A stretch of DNA of 64,000 nucleotides from Rhea pennata. Taxonomy: Eukaryota > Chordata > Aves > Rheiformes > Rheidae. Shown piece by piece: positions 13,366 to 24,480 of this stretch. The stretch is from assembly GCF_028389875.1 (NCBI RefSeq), contig NC_084682.1, forward strand, positions 3,854,001 through 3,918,000, read 5' to 3'. Both the position numbers and the translations under genes were made by a program. The first letter of the stretch is position 1. The number at the start of each line of letters is the position of its first letter. The notes under the pieces were generated by a model. That model made no database searches, was not told the DNA's origin, and saw only the letters and a list, made by a program, of their open reading frames with translations.

Positions 13366-14022
13366 CATTTAAAGATTCTGGGAAAAAAAAAGGATCTGTT
13401 TGAATGGATGTAAAAAGGTTGTACTGATGCCAAAAAAATACTGCAGACAGTATTTGCAACCCTGCAACAAGTAGAGGGCATCAAAAGGGGATTCAAAAGG
13501 AGCAATTAAGGACTATTAGGCCATAGTGATTCAGGAGCAGACACAACTCCAACCCTGCTGCACCTGCCATGGTCCACATACCATAGCCAGCTTCTTAGGA
13601 AAAACATCAGTTATTGGTCTGCTGAGTAGCTATCAATACTAAAACTGTCATTGCAATTATATTAATAATGTTTTAAAGTATTTTTAATAGGCAATATGTC
13701 AGTCTACAGTGTATCATATATCTTCCCCTCAAAATAGTCTCAGCACCCTACAACATTTCCAGTTTGTGATGGAGAGGCTTTCCATGAAGATGACATGGAA
13801 AGCGCATGAAAATAGCCCGTAATTATAAAGGACGCTAGGACATCCTTTAAAACGCTGGGAGAGATTATTTTTTAATGTCTGCCTAGTTTTGTCAGTGTCC
13901 ACTATTAAATCTGTAACTTATTAAAACCCAAATAATTTATGAAAATCTTGTTTATTTTGTAACTGTTATTTACATAGCTGATTTACCTTCTGTCATTTTG
14001 GAGAATAAATTAGATTAAGCAG

Positions 14023-14050
14023 CTTTTTTTTTTTTTTTTTTTTTTTTTTA
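14023..14050. repeat. Long poly-T tract
   Basis: An almost pure run of T on the plus strand, about 50 bp outside the 3' end of the CR1 element that starts at 14101. It is not part of CR1, which ends in octamer repeats and not poly-A. Confidence 0.85.
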
Positions 14051-14100
14051 ATAGGCAACTTCCACAGCAGCAGATTTTCCAATTCTCAAGCACGACTGTG

Positions 14101-14762
14101 TCATAGAATCATAGAATCAGTAAGGTTGGCAGGGATCTCTGGAGACCATCTAGTCCAACCTCCCTGCTCAGCAGGGTCACCTACAGCATGGTAGACAGGG
14201 TTGCATCCAGGCGGGCCTTGAAGATCTCCACAGAAGGAGACTCCACAGCCTCTCTGGGCAACCTGTGCCAGTGCTCCGTCACTCTCACAAGTGAAGAAAT
14301 TTCCCCTCACGTTCAGGCAGAACTTCCTGTGCTTCAATTTCTGCCCATTGCCTCTTGTCCTGTCACATGGGACAAGTGAAAAGAGTTTGTCCCCATCCCC
14401 TTGACACCCTCCCTTCAGGTACTTGTACACGTTGATAAAATCCCCCTCAGTCTTCTCTTCCCCAGGCTGCCGTTCCTCGGAGGGCAGGTGCTCCAGCCCT
14501 CTGATCATCCTCGTAGCCCCACGCCGGACTCTCTCCAGTAGCTCCATCTCTCTCTTGTACTGGGGAGCCCAGAGGTGAATGCAGTACTCAAGATGAGGCC
14601 TCCCCAGCGCTGAGTAGAAGGGCGGGATCACCCTCCTCGACCTGCACCCCAGGACACCATTGGCCTTCCTGGCCACAAGGGCACATTGCTGGCCCATGGT
14701 CAACTTGTCATCCACCAGCGCTCCCAGGCCCTTCTCTGCAGAGCTGCTCATTACGAGCAAAT
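14101..14762 (-). mobile_element. CR1 LINE, 5'-truncated, 3' end of RT ORF
   Basis: On the minus strand the element runs from inside the CR1 reverse-transcriptase frame to the standard 3' terminus (GATTCTATGATTCTATGA). The translated frame shows the CR1 C-terminal landmarks: EKGLGALVDDKLTMGQQCAL, LGRPHLEYC, LWAPQYKREMELLERV and [10 protein letters not shown], then [12 protein letters not shown]. The 5' end stops near 14762, as is usual for truncated copies. A 21-bp internal deletion follows the 'CCCCAGGCTG' block compared with the copy at 35431. Downstream of NVRGNFF the frame departs from the CR1 protein I remember, and the second copy shares this. Non-functional insertion in YPEL2 intron 1. 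Confidence 0.93.
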
Positions 14763-14794
14763 CCAGAGGATGCCTACATTCAAAGCGAAAGCTT

Positions 14795-14835
14795 TTTTCT
14801 TTTTTTTTTTCTTTTTTTCTTTTTTTTTTTTTTTT
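14795..14835. repeat. Interrupted poly-T tract
   Basis: T-rich run with single C interruptions directly beyond the truncated 5' end of the CR1 copy. Together with the run at 14023-14050 it brackets the element. Confidence 0.85.
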
Positions 14836-17800
14836 GAATTAATATATATTGAAATAAGGCTCACATTTGATTGGAAAGAGAACAAACAGGTTAAAGTAAT
14901 TCAGTGCAGACCCTGAACAGATACATCTTGCTTGGCTGCAGACTGCAGAGACCAGGTGATCATGAGAACTCCTCGAACTTAATTTACATCTCTAAGGCTG
15001 AACTCAGACCATTCAGGTCCATCAAATGTCAGAATCTAACTTATCACTTCCTTGCATTTCAGAATAAGGCATACTGTTTAAAACAACCCAATTTGATAAA
15101 CTACAGACATTATACTGGGAAACAAGCAAGGGAAATCAGTCTGGGAGTTTTTCATCAAATTCTCCCCTTTACAGCTAGATCTCAAAACAAAGACCCAGGC
15201 CAGCTAGAACAGACACCATTTTACAGAGTTCACTTCGAACCTTGTTACCTTTTTTGGGCCTGAAACCACATGAACATAGACTGCAAGATACAGCCTCTAC
15301 CACAAGAACGACTGTGCCTCTGACTGAATTCTCTTCCCACTCTCCAAGGAGTTGCCTGGCAGCAAGATTTTTGCAACACAGACGAGCCTGTGCTGCTGGT
15401 AACAAGCAGCATGGCAAGCATTACAGCTGCAAGCTGCTCACCTTTGCTTTGCAGGTACATTCTACCACAGTGGAACTCAATAACCAGTTATGAGGGATGC
15501 CAGTGTGAGCTGCCAAACTACAGAAGGCCAAACTACAGAAAATAGCATGCCTGGCCAGTAGGACAAATTTGAAACAATCCAGCACTTACTTTTTTGCTCC
15601 TACCCAAAAATCCCACTTGTGCCACAAATAAATAAAAATTGCCAAGTTGAACTAATCTAAAACACAAATGGTTCCATTTTCTTCCTTTACATTTCAAGGA
15701 AACTCCTACCAACATCCCGCGTAACAGGATAACAGTCCTTAATCTGAATTAGATAAGCACATGCAACACGCTAGAGATAGGAGCGATGGTTCATATACTA
15801 CGATGTATTTCCTCAACTGATAACCATCTTGCTGTTAAAAGAAGCTGCACGTTAAACCTGGAAGCAATTGGAGCCATGGTTCAAGTGCATTATTCTCTGC
15901 CAAACTTATGCATTAAATTGGTACAAAGCACTGTAAGGCCTATCAGCATTCCACAAAATGAAAAGGTCCTAGCCCTGCCCCATTCTAATATCAACCTGAA
16001 CTAAAGACATCAAGAAAAATCTCTTCTCCTCCAACTGTTTCTGTTTTGACCGTAATTGGTCATTCTTCATCTTCCCAAACCCTCTTCATTTGTTTTAATT
16101 GTAGAACAGTCTAGCTAACCAAATCATCTATTACATTTGTGTTCCTTACTCTATTATCTTCCTTTTTGGCAAACGAAGGTATGACTAGGATTCAATTAAT
16201 TTGGGCTGCTGGATGGATCATCTATTCTCCTGATAAGGCTGTGTACTGACAGGGAACATGGTTGAGAGCATTTATCCATTGTAATCATCCTTCCAGCATC
16301 ATCAAAGTCGTTTACAGCAGGGACAAGGATCTGCCAAAGCTGCCCATCATGACTTACTATTTGCAAGTTCCCTTTGTTAAATCCTGTAAGTTTTCATCTG
16401 CTAATGAAACCATTTGTCCAAAGGGTTCTTCCTGGGAGCAGTTTTTCCTTAACCCTGCATTGCCCAGAAGCATAACTGTGATAGGAAAGACAGTAGCTTT
16501 ATTTTCTACTCTGATACTTCCATCTCCTTCTGAACAATGCTGAAGATAAGATGTTGAATTCCAATTGATCTGTCAGAAACATTTATGTAACAGTTACCAC
16601 ATTAATGAGATATTTACCTTCCTTGCAGTTCAGACATCCCTCTAGCTTGTACTTCCATTGGAAGTACAGAAACCTGTATGTTAAGGGGGTAGTCAGGTGA
16701 AGTTTTATAGTTTGACTTTTCACATGATAGATCTTCTATAACTGAACCTAGTTTAAGATGGTGAGGTCAGCTGTTACATCCCCAGTTACTGTCATTAGTT
16801 CCTCCTAGATATCACACTGGCCTACACGTTACTGCCAAGGTACGTGAACTGACTCACCTCTTACAGCTCTGTGCCTACTGACGCATGCTAGAGCTGGGAG
16901 TTCCTGGGATTCTCAATAGGTTTTTTCATAGTTAATTATTAACTCCATCTTTTTTTTGTGATGCTGGACAATCTGTTTTTAATAACATACTGCTTGAGCC
17001 ATCCTTAAGCAATATTTCATCAGTGAAATCTAAATCTTTCAGAGTTCTGCGGCTGCACTATGCATCGCCTAGGTTTCACCAGACTACATTTTTCTCCTCA
17101 TAATGAAGTCATTGCCAACATGAAACTGGAGAAGCGAGTAGCTTTGACACCACTCTGCGCTCCCTCTCAGAGGATCAAAATGTTCTCTGAAGGGCAAATT
17201 CAAAAGATCTTTGGCTTCTGAAACTTCTAATAGCCTTTGCTTGATCTAGGGAGTTTAATCCTGCACAAATCACAACTGCAGTAAAAGACCCCCAAAATCT
17301 GCATACTTTTTTGAGTCAGCAAAACATCTCACATTTACACCTCTTCAAGAACTGTTACAGCACATTCAAAAAAATAATAATAAAATAGAAAAGATCTCCA
17401 CTTGGGCATGTAAGCTTGTGCAAAGAGGAGACCGGAAGCCAGCTCTTACAGCTTGCATTCCCATAACTACCAGTGACTCACATTGCCTGGCACTATCGTT
17501 TGTTAAAGCAAGAGTGAAGTGGGGATAATAGCTATTTACTGAAAACAGGAATGTGATCAGCTTTAATTAGCATTGTCAAATGACTTGAGATTGTCAGGTG
17601 CAAGACATGGGGGAATTAAGTCTTATTAATTATGTTATTTCCTGCAGCTTTAGGTAGCTTTGCCAGTCCAATGACACTTCCAGACATGAAGCTGCTCCAA
17701 ACTTTTGATATATTGTGCATCGGGCAGTGAAAAAAACTCTCAGGTAAGTCAGTCAGATATGGGCTTTGAGTAGAGAGTCATAAAACCAGAACGCAAGAAC

Positions 17801-18931
17801 AATTAGCTCATATTAAGACAAACATCTTAAGCCACGTCCTGACAAATGAGGAACAAAAAGGCAAAAAAGGCATTGAGAAAAACCCAGCACCCCTAAGTAG
17901 CAGTCCATCAGGAAAGCTGTGTTTTCTGCCCTACCAAATAAGTCAAGCTACAAAACATCTTCGACTGGCATCCCAGCATCAGCAGACATGCTTATTTTAC
18001 CAGCTAAAGATGTGTTCTAAAGAGCTGAGAAAGCCTTAGGAGTCAGAGTAGTCCATCTCTCCAATGGAACTGTCTTGGCTTCTGGAAGGAAAAGGGAATC
18101 TATCCTTAGTCTTTAAGTTACTTGATTAGATCTAAAAGACAAGACCTCAAAATTAACAAGAACAAAGAAGAGGGAACATCCTGAAGGACCAACTTGCAGG
18201 GCTTTGTCAAGGGGGCAAAAAATGATGCTGCATTTTTTGATACGGTTTCAAAGTGATAAATGCACTCTCCTACCAGATCCTACCTCGAACCTCACTGGTT
18301 AGCTTCAGAGCAACTAGGAGGACTGAACTCCTAATCTTTCAAGATTCCACTTCGTGATCTTTCTTGAATCCCACTTCTTTAGCACTTAACATAGTTGACA
18401 TCTAATGAAGACCTTGCTTAAACTCAGGCAAACCTGGGATTGCTACCTAATGACTGAGACACAAGGAATGCCTAGCTTTATTGGCATTTATTGAAGAGGC
18501 TTCCTCACACAGGATTGAAGGCAAGGACGTGATTTAGTAACAAGAAATAAATGCTTTTTACTCCTCTACAATTCTTCCAATGTTTGTGGAGTACCACAAT
18601 AGATCAAGGAGCTCCCACTTTCTAAACTGCTAGGCCAGGATTTACACCAGACTGACCAGTTCCTTAATTAATTCTCTCTCAGCAACAGGTTGTCTGACAC
18701 CCATGAGTCAAGAAGCCTTTGAGGGAATGTGGATTTACAGGTAGTGATGCTGTCTTCCTCAATACAACTCTGATACAACTTCCCACACCAAACAGCAAAG
18801 AAAGGAAATCCCTGATTCAAAAACTGTGGATCCAGAGGATACAATGGAGCTCAACGACCAATAAAGTTTTGCCAATACTACTCAGATCTTGGCACCGTGG
18901 AAGAGTGCACCTGCAATGAAAGTTAAGTTAT

Positions 18932-18998
18932 ATATATGTATGTTCAGGTGTGTGTATATATACGTGTGTGTGTGTGTACATATAGGTATATACTAATT
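18932..18998. repeat. TG/TA microsatellite
   Basis: Alternating TG and TA dinucleotides with ACGTGTGTG and TACATATAGG interruptions. Located in YPEL2 intron 1. Confidence 0.8.
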
Positions 18999-20359
18999 TA
19001 TATTAAGTAGAAGCAATTGACATCTTCATCAGCAGAAAGTGTCTCTACCTTCCCTGGGGCATTCCCAACTTTAGCTTTAAAATATGAAGACTCAATTTTA
19101 ATCTTTCAGTAGGAGAAAATGCTTTAGGGATCCAATAAGAAAGAAAAAAGTGTTAATTCTCCATTAAAGTATTACCACTTCATGGTAAACATTGTTTAAA
19201 AGAAACCAGAGGCATGGATGCCAACATGGTAAGGTCTTAAAACAAATATACGGAGTGCTCTGCAACCATGAAGTGACAAGAGATATATGTCCTCTCCAGA
19301 CAGAATCCACTCACGGATTACAAGCACAGCTCTCCCAGTATCTGCTTGTTTACAAGCACATAATTTAGTGAAGGCCTCTCTGTGGTACCCAGTATAAGCT
19401 TTAAGTAACAGTAAACACATTAGTGGAAAATCTTTGTCTGGAGCATGTAGTAGGAATTTGAAGAAGGCAGTATCAGAAAGGCAGGAATACTGTTCCACCC
19501 CCTTGTTTAATTGCTATCTGCAAGTTAAGAATACCAGCCTAGTAGACCTTCCTCTTTCTGTATTTTGGGATAGAGGCTAGAAAAAAAAGTGAGAATAGAC
19601 ACACTACTGTAAATCTGAGCGGGGGGCAGTGGATTCAACCTTTTTTTCTTCACTATGAATATCACATTTTAAACCAGAACATTTTAAATCCTTTTAACTC
19701 AAAAAATCGGCATCAAAATTCTCAGCTATAGACCCATAACTTGTTCCACGGCTACTTCTGTCACCTCAAGCTCCTCTGCCTTTTCCGGATCAAAGTCAAA
19801 AACTTCTGTGGAAAAGCCCTAGATGAAGAATACCAGGCATTTTGCAGCCTGACCCTGAATCCCATCACAGCTCTCTAGAGAAGAGGAAGCTCTCATGCAC
19901 CTAAGGAAAGGTAACAGCAATAACACAAACCAGCTGAGTTACCGCTGCTTCCCGTGGTGGACTGGTTTCAATACACTATGTGAAGCAACTGCCTGCCTTT
20001 AACATCATCCAGAGATGAGGATCTCCTCTTCGCAGCTTGTTTCTAGTGCCCCGCAACTTGTCTTTTGCCCCATCGGGCAATGGTGTCGCTTCGACAGCGC
20101 AGAGACACCACCGGGAAAGGCCTGGTCTCCAGGGGCTCAAGCGACAGCTCAAGGGGTCCCTGCAGACCCCAGCGCCCGGGGCAGCGGCGCCTGGCGTCCC
20201 ACGCCTGAACCTCACACGCATCTCTGTCTCGGGCGCGGATCTCATCTGTGATTTGGGATGTGCGAGAGGTTTGCTTGCAGTTAACTGCTAGAGCAGAGCG
20301 GTTAGTTAGGACGGACCATCCCTCCTCCTCCTCCTCTTCCTCCTCCCCCGCCGCGTTAC

Positions 20360-20820
20360 CTGGTGCAGCATCCGAGGCGCTCGCCCGCCCCACCCCCACC
20401 GAGCCGCGCACAAAGAGCCCCGCTCCGCGCCCGCCCGCCCGCCCTCCTGTTGATTTTCTCGCTCGCCACAGGCGGCCGCGGCGAGGCGAAGCCTCCCCGG
20501 CTCCCCCCGCCGCTCGCTGACCCCCGCCGGCGCCGACCTGTTGCCCTCCCCGCCCGCGGCCCCGCAGACAAAGGCCGCCGCTCGCCGAGCGCGCCTCGCC
20601 GCCAGCCCCGGCCCGGCCCCCCGCGCCCCCCGGCCGAGGCGGCCCCTGAGGAAACGCTCCCCGAGAGCCGCCCCCGGGCCCGCGCTGCCCCGACGCGGTG
20701 TGCGGAGGAGGGGGGGGGGGGGGGGGGAGAAGGAGACGGCGCTGTGGCGCAGGTCGTCGCGGCGGCCGGCCCGCCCCCGCCCCGGCGCCCCGCCACCCGG
20801 CCGGGCCCCCCCCGCGGCAC
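20360..20820 (-). other. YPEL2: Candidate YPEL2 non-coding exon 1
   Basis: On the minus strand the sequence GCTGCACCAG is followed by GTAACG, a good donor, with the exon side ending at 20360. It lies in the CpG island upstream of exon 2 and is the most likely leader-exon donor. The 5' boundary given is only approximate. Other donors in this GC-rich block are possible; a cDNA end would settle it. Confidence 0.4.
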
Positions 20821-21354
20821 TCACTCGCCGCGGCGCGGCCGCCTCGAGCGCGTCCCCAGCGCAGACGGAGCGCGGCCGCCGACGCGCACCAGGCAGCCCC
20901 GCAGCGCCCTCCCCCTCCGCGCCGGCGCCCTCCCCCTTATAGCCGCTCCCGCGAGCCTGCTGGCCCCCGAGTGCCACGGCGCCGCGCCAATCGCCGGCCG
21001 CTGGCACATAGCAACACGCCGGCGGTTGGCCGCGGCCAGCCGCAGCCCATTTTCCCGAGACCAATGAGAGCGCGGGGCCGGCGCGGCGGCTCCCGCCCCC
21101 AGCGCGCGCACGCACGCACCCACAGACACACACACACGGACGGACACACGCACGGCTCCTCCCCCCCCCCCCCCCGGCGGCTGGAGCAGGCTGCCTCGCG
21201 CAGGCAACAGCTGGGGCGGCGGCAGCCAATGGGAGCGGCCGCGGCGCCGCCGGCGTGGGAACAACAAACAGATGCGCTTCCTCTTAAAGGGCCAGCGCCG
21301 CCTCTTCGCTTCCTGGAGATAAACCGCGTGACAGTCAGGCGGCGGGGCAGCCGC

Positions 21355-21413
21355 GAGTGGAGCCGCCCCGAGTGGAGCCGCCCCGAGCGGGGAGCCGCCC
21401 CGAGCGGGGAGCC
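21355..21413. repeat. GC-rich short tandem repeat in promoter island
   Basis: Four consecutive related units: two of 15 bp (GAGTGGAGCCGCCCC) and two beginning GAGCGGGGAGC. They lie upstream of the YPEL2 leader and contain repeated GC-box-like CCGCCCC strings. Confidence 0.85.
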
Positions 21414-21657
21414 TTCCACCTCAGGGGGTCCGGACCAGCGGCAGTGCGTGCTCCGCGCGAGCGTCCTGCCGGCAGCACGCCGAAGGCGCAGCGGGCGCTC
21501 GCTCTTCCCACGCAAAAGCGGCACCTGCCCGCCCGGGATACAGGTGCCTCTTCCAGGCTCCCCGCCAACTCACAGCCACAAGCCTAAGGGCGAGATTTTA
21601 ATAAGTGACCAGTGAACGAGGCTCGCTGTTTTTGATTAGCCAAACTGATAAGCCTTG

Positions 21658-21659
<2 letters not shown>

Positions 21660-21689
<30 letters not shown>
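21660..21689. repeat. Poly-T tract (30 nt)
   Basis: An uninterrupted run of T directly following the CpG island. No tail-bearing retroelement was recognised beside it. Confidence 0.9.
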
Positions 21690-21691
<2 letters not shown>

Positions 21692-22320
21692 CAGGTGCTA
21701 ATCTGCTTTCTGCAAACTCGGTTCTTTCCACAGTTCTTCCCTTCCTCCACCACTGCCAGCCTGCAAATACAGATTGGAGTACCCAGGTTTAAGAAATATT
21801 TTCAAAAATCCTTGGCTTTTACCAAGGATTGCAAGTGAAACATTGGAGGGTTGTGGGAAACGGTAGTAACAGTAGTTACTTTCTAATACGGTGTTTTACT
21901 TCTGTTTTTAAATGCCACAGCAATTAGTATACATTAACTAAACATAAGGTAATTACTAGCACCTGCTTTACACCGAGGTCAGTTTAGACTCTCCCCTGAG
22001 GTTAATGCCAACAGCTGTTCAAACAGCACAGAGCCACATCACAAGATAACCTGAAGGCAGGAAGTAAGAGAAATCCTCACCCCTATGGACAGCATTTAGG
22101 TAGAGGAGTCCTTAGCTGGCTGCTGAACTTCACCTAATATTAATCTAACTCCTTAAACATACCATTGGATTGCAATTAGCACGAGGAGTCATTGCAAATG
22201 AAAAGACAGCATGTGTCATCTGGAAGTCTCCATTAGCATCATTCTACCGCTTACCATGATTTTTTTTTAATAGTGACCTTGGCAATCTTAACTACTTACT
22301 ACATCTTGCACTGAGAGCAA

Positions 22321-22346
22321 AAACACACACACACACACACACACAA
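22321..22346. repeat. AC dinucleotide microsatellite
   Basis: About twelve uninterrupted CA repeats, followed by imperfect GTGCATGCACATG sequence. Confidence 0.9.
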
Positions 22347-23458
22347 CGTGCATGCACATGACAGTGCACATGCACACACCTCAGCTAGGAAAACGTGCAA
22401 AGGTAAAGTTAAATGCAATCACCTCAAAGTGCTGTAATTACAAGACAGAAACAGTATGCAGTTCCAAACTGCATATTCACAGGCTCCTTTCTGCACTTCT
22501 TTCTAGTTTCAGTTCAAGAAAGTACATATACATCATGGCATTTAGTAGCTGCTATAACAGTAATTCACCACTGTATAAAATATTTTTAAAGACATACTTA
22601 ACACTCATCCTTTTTCCCCATAGAAAGAGATAGAAAGCTATATTTCATATTAACTGGAATATATTTGATGATCATCATCCTAAGTATATTTCTTGCTCTA
22701 ATACTCTATTCATAGAAATATTAAGTGATTCTATAGCTATGACTTCTACCAAGATGATGATTCTCTGCTGTGAATACTACACTGCATTAACAGTTGCAAT
22801 GGCAATGCTCTGTTTCCTACATTAAATGTAAAGGGATTAATATACAGAACATAATGGGCAATACAAAGAAATATTTCTATTAGTTTGTGATCCTCTGCTC
22901 TTTTTATTATATGTAGCTAGAAAAATAACCCTATATCTTGTGACAGAAAGCAGTATCTCCTTTCAGACAAAGAAAAGCTCTCCGGTATTATCACTAAAAT
23001 GAAATTTGCATGCCAAGTCAAGGTATTAAAAAAAAAATTACTGTTGTCTATAAACAAAGTGGCATTTTTTCCTGCAGGTTAGTGCTACTACCAAGTACAA
23101 CTTAAATACACTATTAATGAACATTCAAGCACCATGGTAGTTCTAAGTCACCTATTTAGAAACAAGAACAACGAAATACATTCAAATGAAAAAGGAAATC
23201 ATCACGTTATCTTTGGACTATCTGCTACAAGAGAAGCTATACTTTGAAGGCTTATTTTAAGCTGCTGCTTAAGATCTTTCCTCTTTAAGCTGAGCAAAAA
23301 GAGCTAACACATCACACTTTTAGACTATCTCACCAGTGCTAAATGAAGCTGTATTTAACAGATCTAGACAAGCTCATGTGCAGGAAGTGATGCGAACATT
23401 TGCTTGAACTTTAAATCATCAAGACTCCTCAAAAACAGGTAACCACAAGATCATTTTT

Positions 23459-23503
23459 GAGAGAGAGAGAGTGTGTGTGTGTAATATACACACACACACA
23501 CAC
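23459..23503. repeat. Compound microsatellite with perfect palindrome
   Basis: A (GA)n tract passes into (GT)n, a short AT spacer and (AC)n. Positions 23471-23483 and 23487-23499 are exact reverse complements separated by 3 nt, so the strand can fold into a 13-bp hairpin. Confidence 0.9.
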
Positions 23504-24344
23504 GATAATGAAGTTCTCCGTTGCTATAAAGTTGCTTTAGAATGGTGGTTAACTGGAATTACAGTGATATAAATCCAGCGTTGCTATGGAACCCCAGGGG
23601 ATAGCACAACTTTACATCGTGGAAAAAACAAACACTATATATTAAAAAGCTCGACATTTCTTCTTTAAATTATTTGCTAGTCTGGTTCATGAGAAGTGGA
23701 AGCTTTCTAGTGTTATCAGCTTGGAAAAATAAAATATATGTGATCCTAGTTGCTTTCTCAATGAAGCTTCAAGTCACACATTTCACATTTGATTCTGCAT
23801 CACCAAATTTGGGTTGTAAACCCTGCAAGCACAATTTAGCAAGCATCAGAAATACACTTTTACTGAGCTAACACGTCAGGAAACTGATTTGTTTTAAATA
23901 AATTTAAAACTCTGAATTTTGAGTCTAAACTCCTTGACAGCTTACCTTTCAATTTAACAGCTAAGCAGTATTATTTTTCACTTCCCTTCATTTGCAAACA
24001 TCCCCTTTTAGAGCATAAACAATATGGCAAGTTTTTTTTTTTTTTTTTTGTCTTCCTGAATAGTTTCAGAAAAACTTAAATTGATATAGTCAGTACCTGA
24101 CATCAGTTTGGGCATTTATTGTAATTTAGACTAGAAGAGCCTTTCTATTTGATAAAGTTGCCTGGGGCTAATTTTTCCTATTCCACTATCACAGCAATAT
24201 TGTGTGTGTGGGGGGGGGAAAGTATCAATCACGCATGGAGACATTGTCTTAACACTTCAGTGCTGTGTTAGAATTCTAAGTAGCACTTAAAAATCTCTTA
24301 AACATCTCTGTTTCTCAGCACTCTCAAGTTTTATTTGTAACCGA

Positions 24345-24480
24345 TGTTAGCGGCCTTGTGGTAAAGGTAATTCGCCTGATACTGCTTTTGCTTCTTTATC
24401 TTTAAAGTGGGGATACCACCAACCTTTTTCATAGACATTATGAAACACAACCATCTTCGAGTACATTAAGTGAAAGATGC
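24345..24480. repeat. Ancient MIR/L3-type relic
   Basis: 'CCTTGTGGTAAAGGTAATTCG', then 'TTTATCTTTAAAGTGGGGATA' and 'CATTATGAAACAC' occur in the order seen in MIR-like elements. Heavily decayed. Confidence 0.4.

Larger units (their letters stand above)
7390..20359 (-). other. YPEL2: YPEL2 intron 1
   Basis: About 13 kb of sequence between YPEL2 exon 2 and the candidate leader exon. I see no coding exon in it. It holds a 21-bp tandem duplication (8815-8856), ancient SINE relics near 9520-9590 and 13262-13365, one CR1 element (14101-14762) flanked by long T-runs, and a TG/TA microsatellite near 18940-18995. The longest open frames outside CR1 (for example 13119-13505 minus, 128 codons) resemble no protein family I know. 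Confidence 0.6.
20150..21560. promoter_or_regulatory. YPEL2: CpG island, YPEL2 promoter region
   Basis: A block of very high GC content dense in CpG lies at the 5' side of YPEL2. It contains CCAAT boxes in GCCAATCG (about 20987), ACCAATGAG (about 21061) and GCCAATGGG (about 21226), and G/C homopolymers of 14 or more near 20708-20727 and 21161-21176. Many long open frames occur on both strands but reflect the base composition only. The transcription start cannot be placed from sequence alone. Confidence 0.75.

Noticed and set aside
13119-13505. Minus-strand 128-codon open frame in YPEL2 intron 1
   Set aside because: It overlaps an ancient SINE-like relic, shows no family motif and has no neighbouring exon with matching phase.
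14101-14760. 219-codon minus-strand frame as a host gene
   Set aside because: It is the C-terminal end of CR1 reverse transcriptase plus CR1 3' UTR, repeated almost exactly at 35431.
20306-21615. Several long open frames on both strands in the YPEL2 CpG island
   Set aside because: High GC content removes stop codons by chance. The products are Pro/Arg/Ala-rich on both strands at once, and no splice-linked homology is seen.
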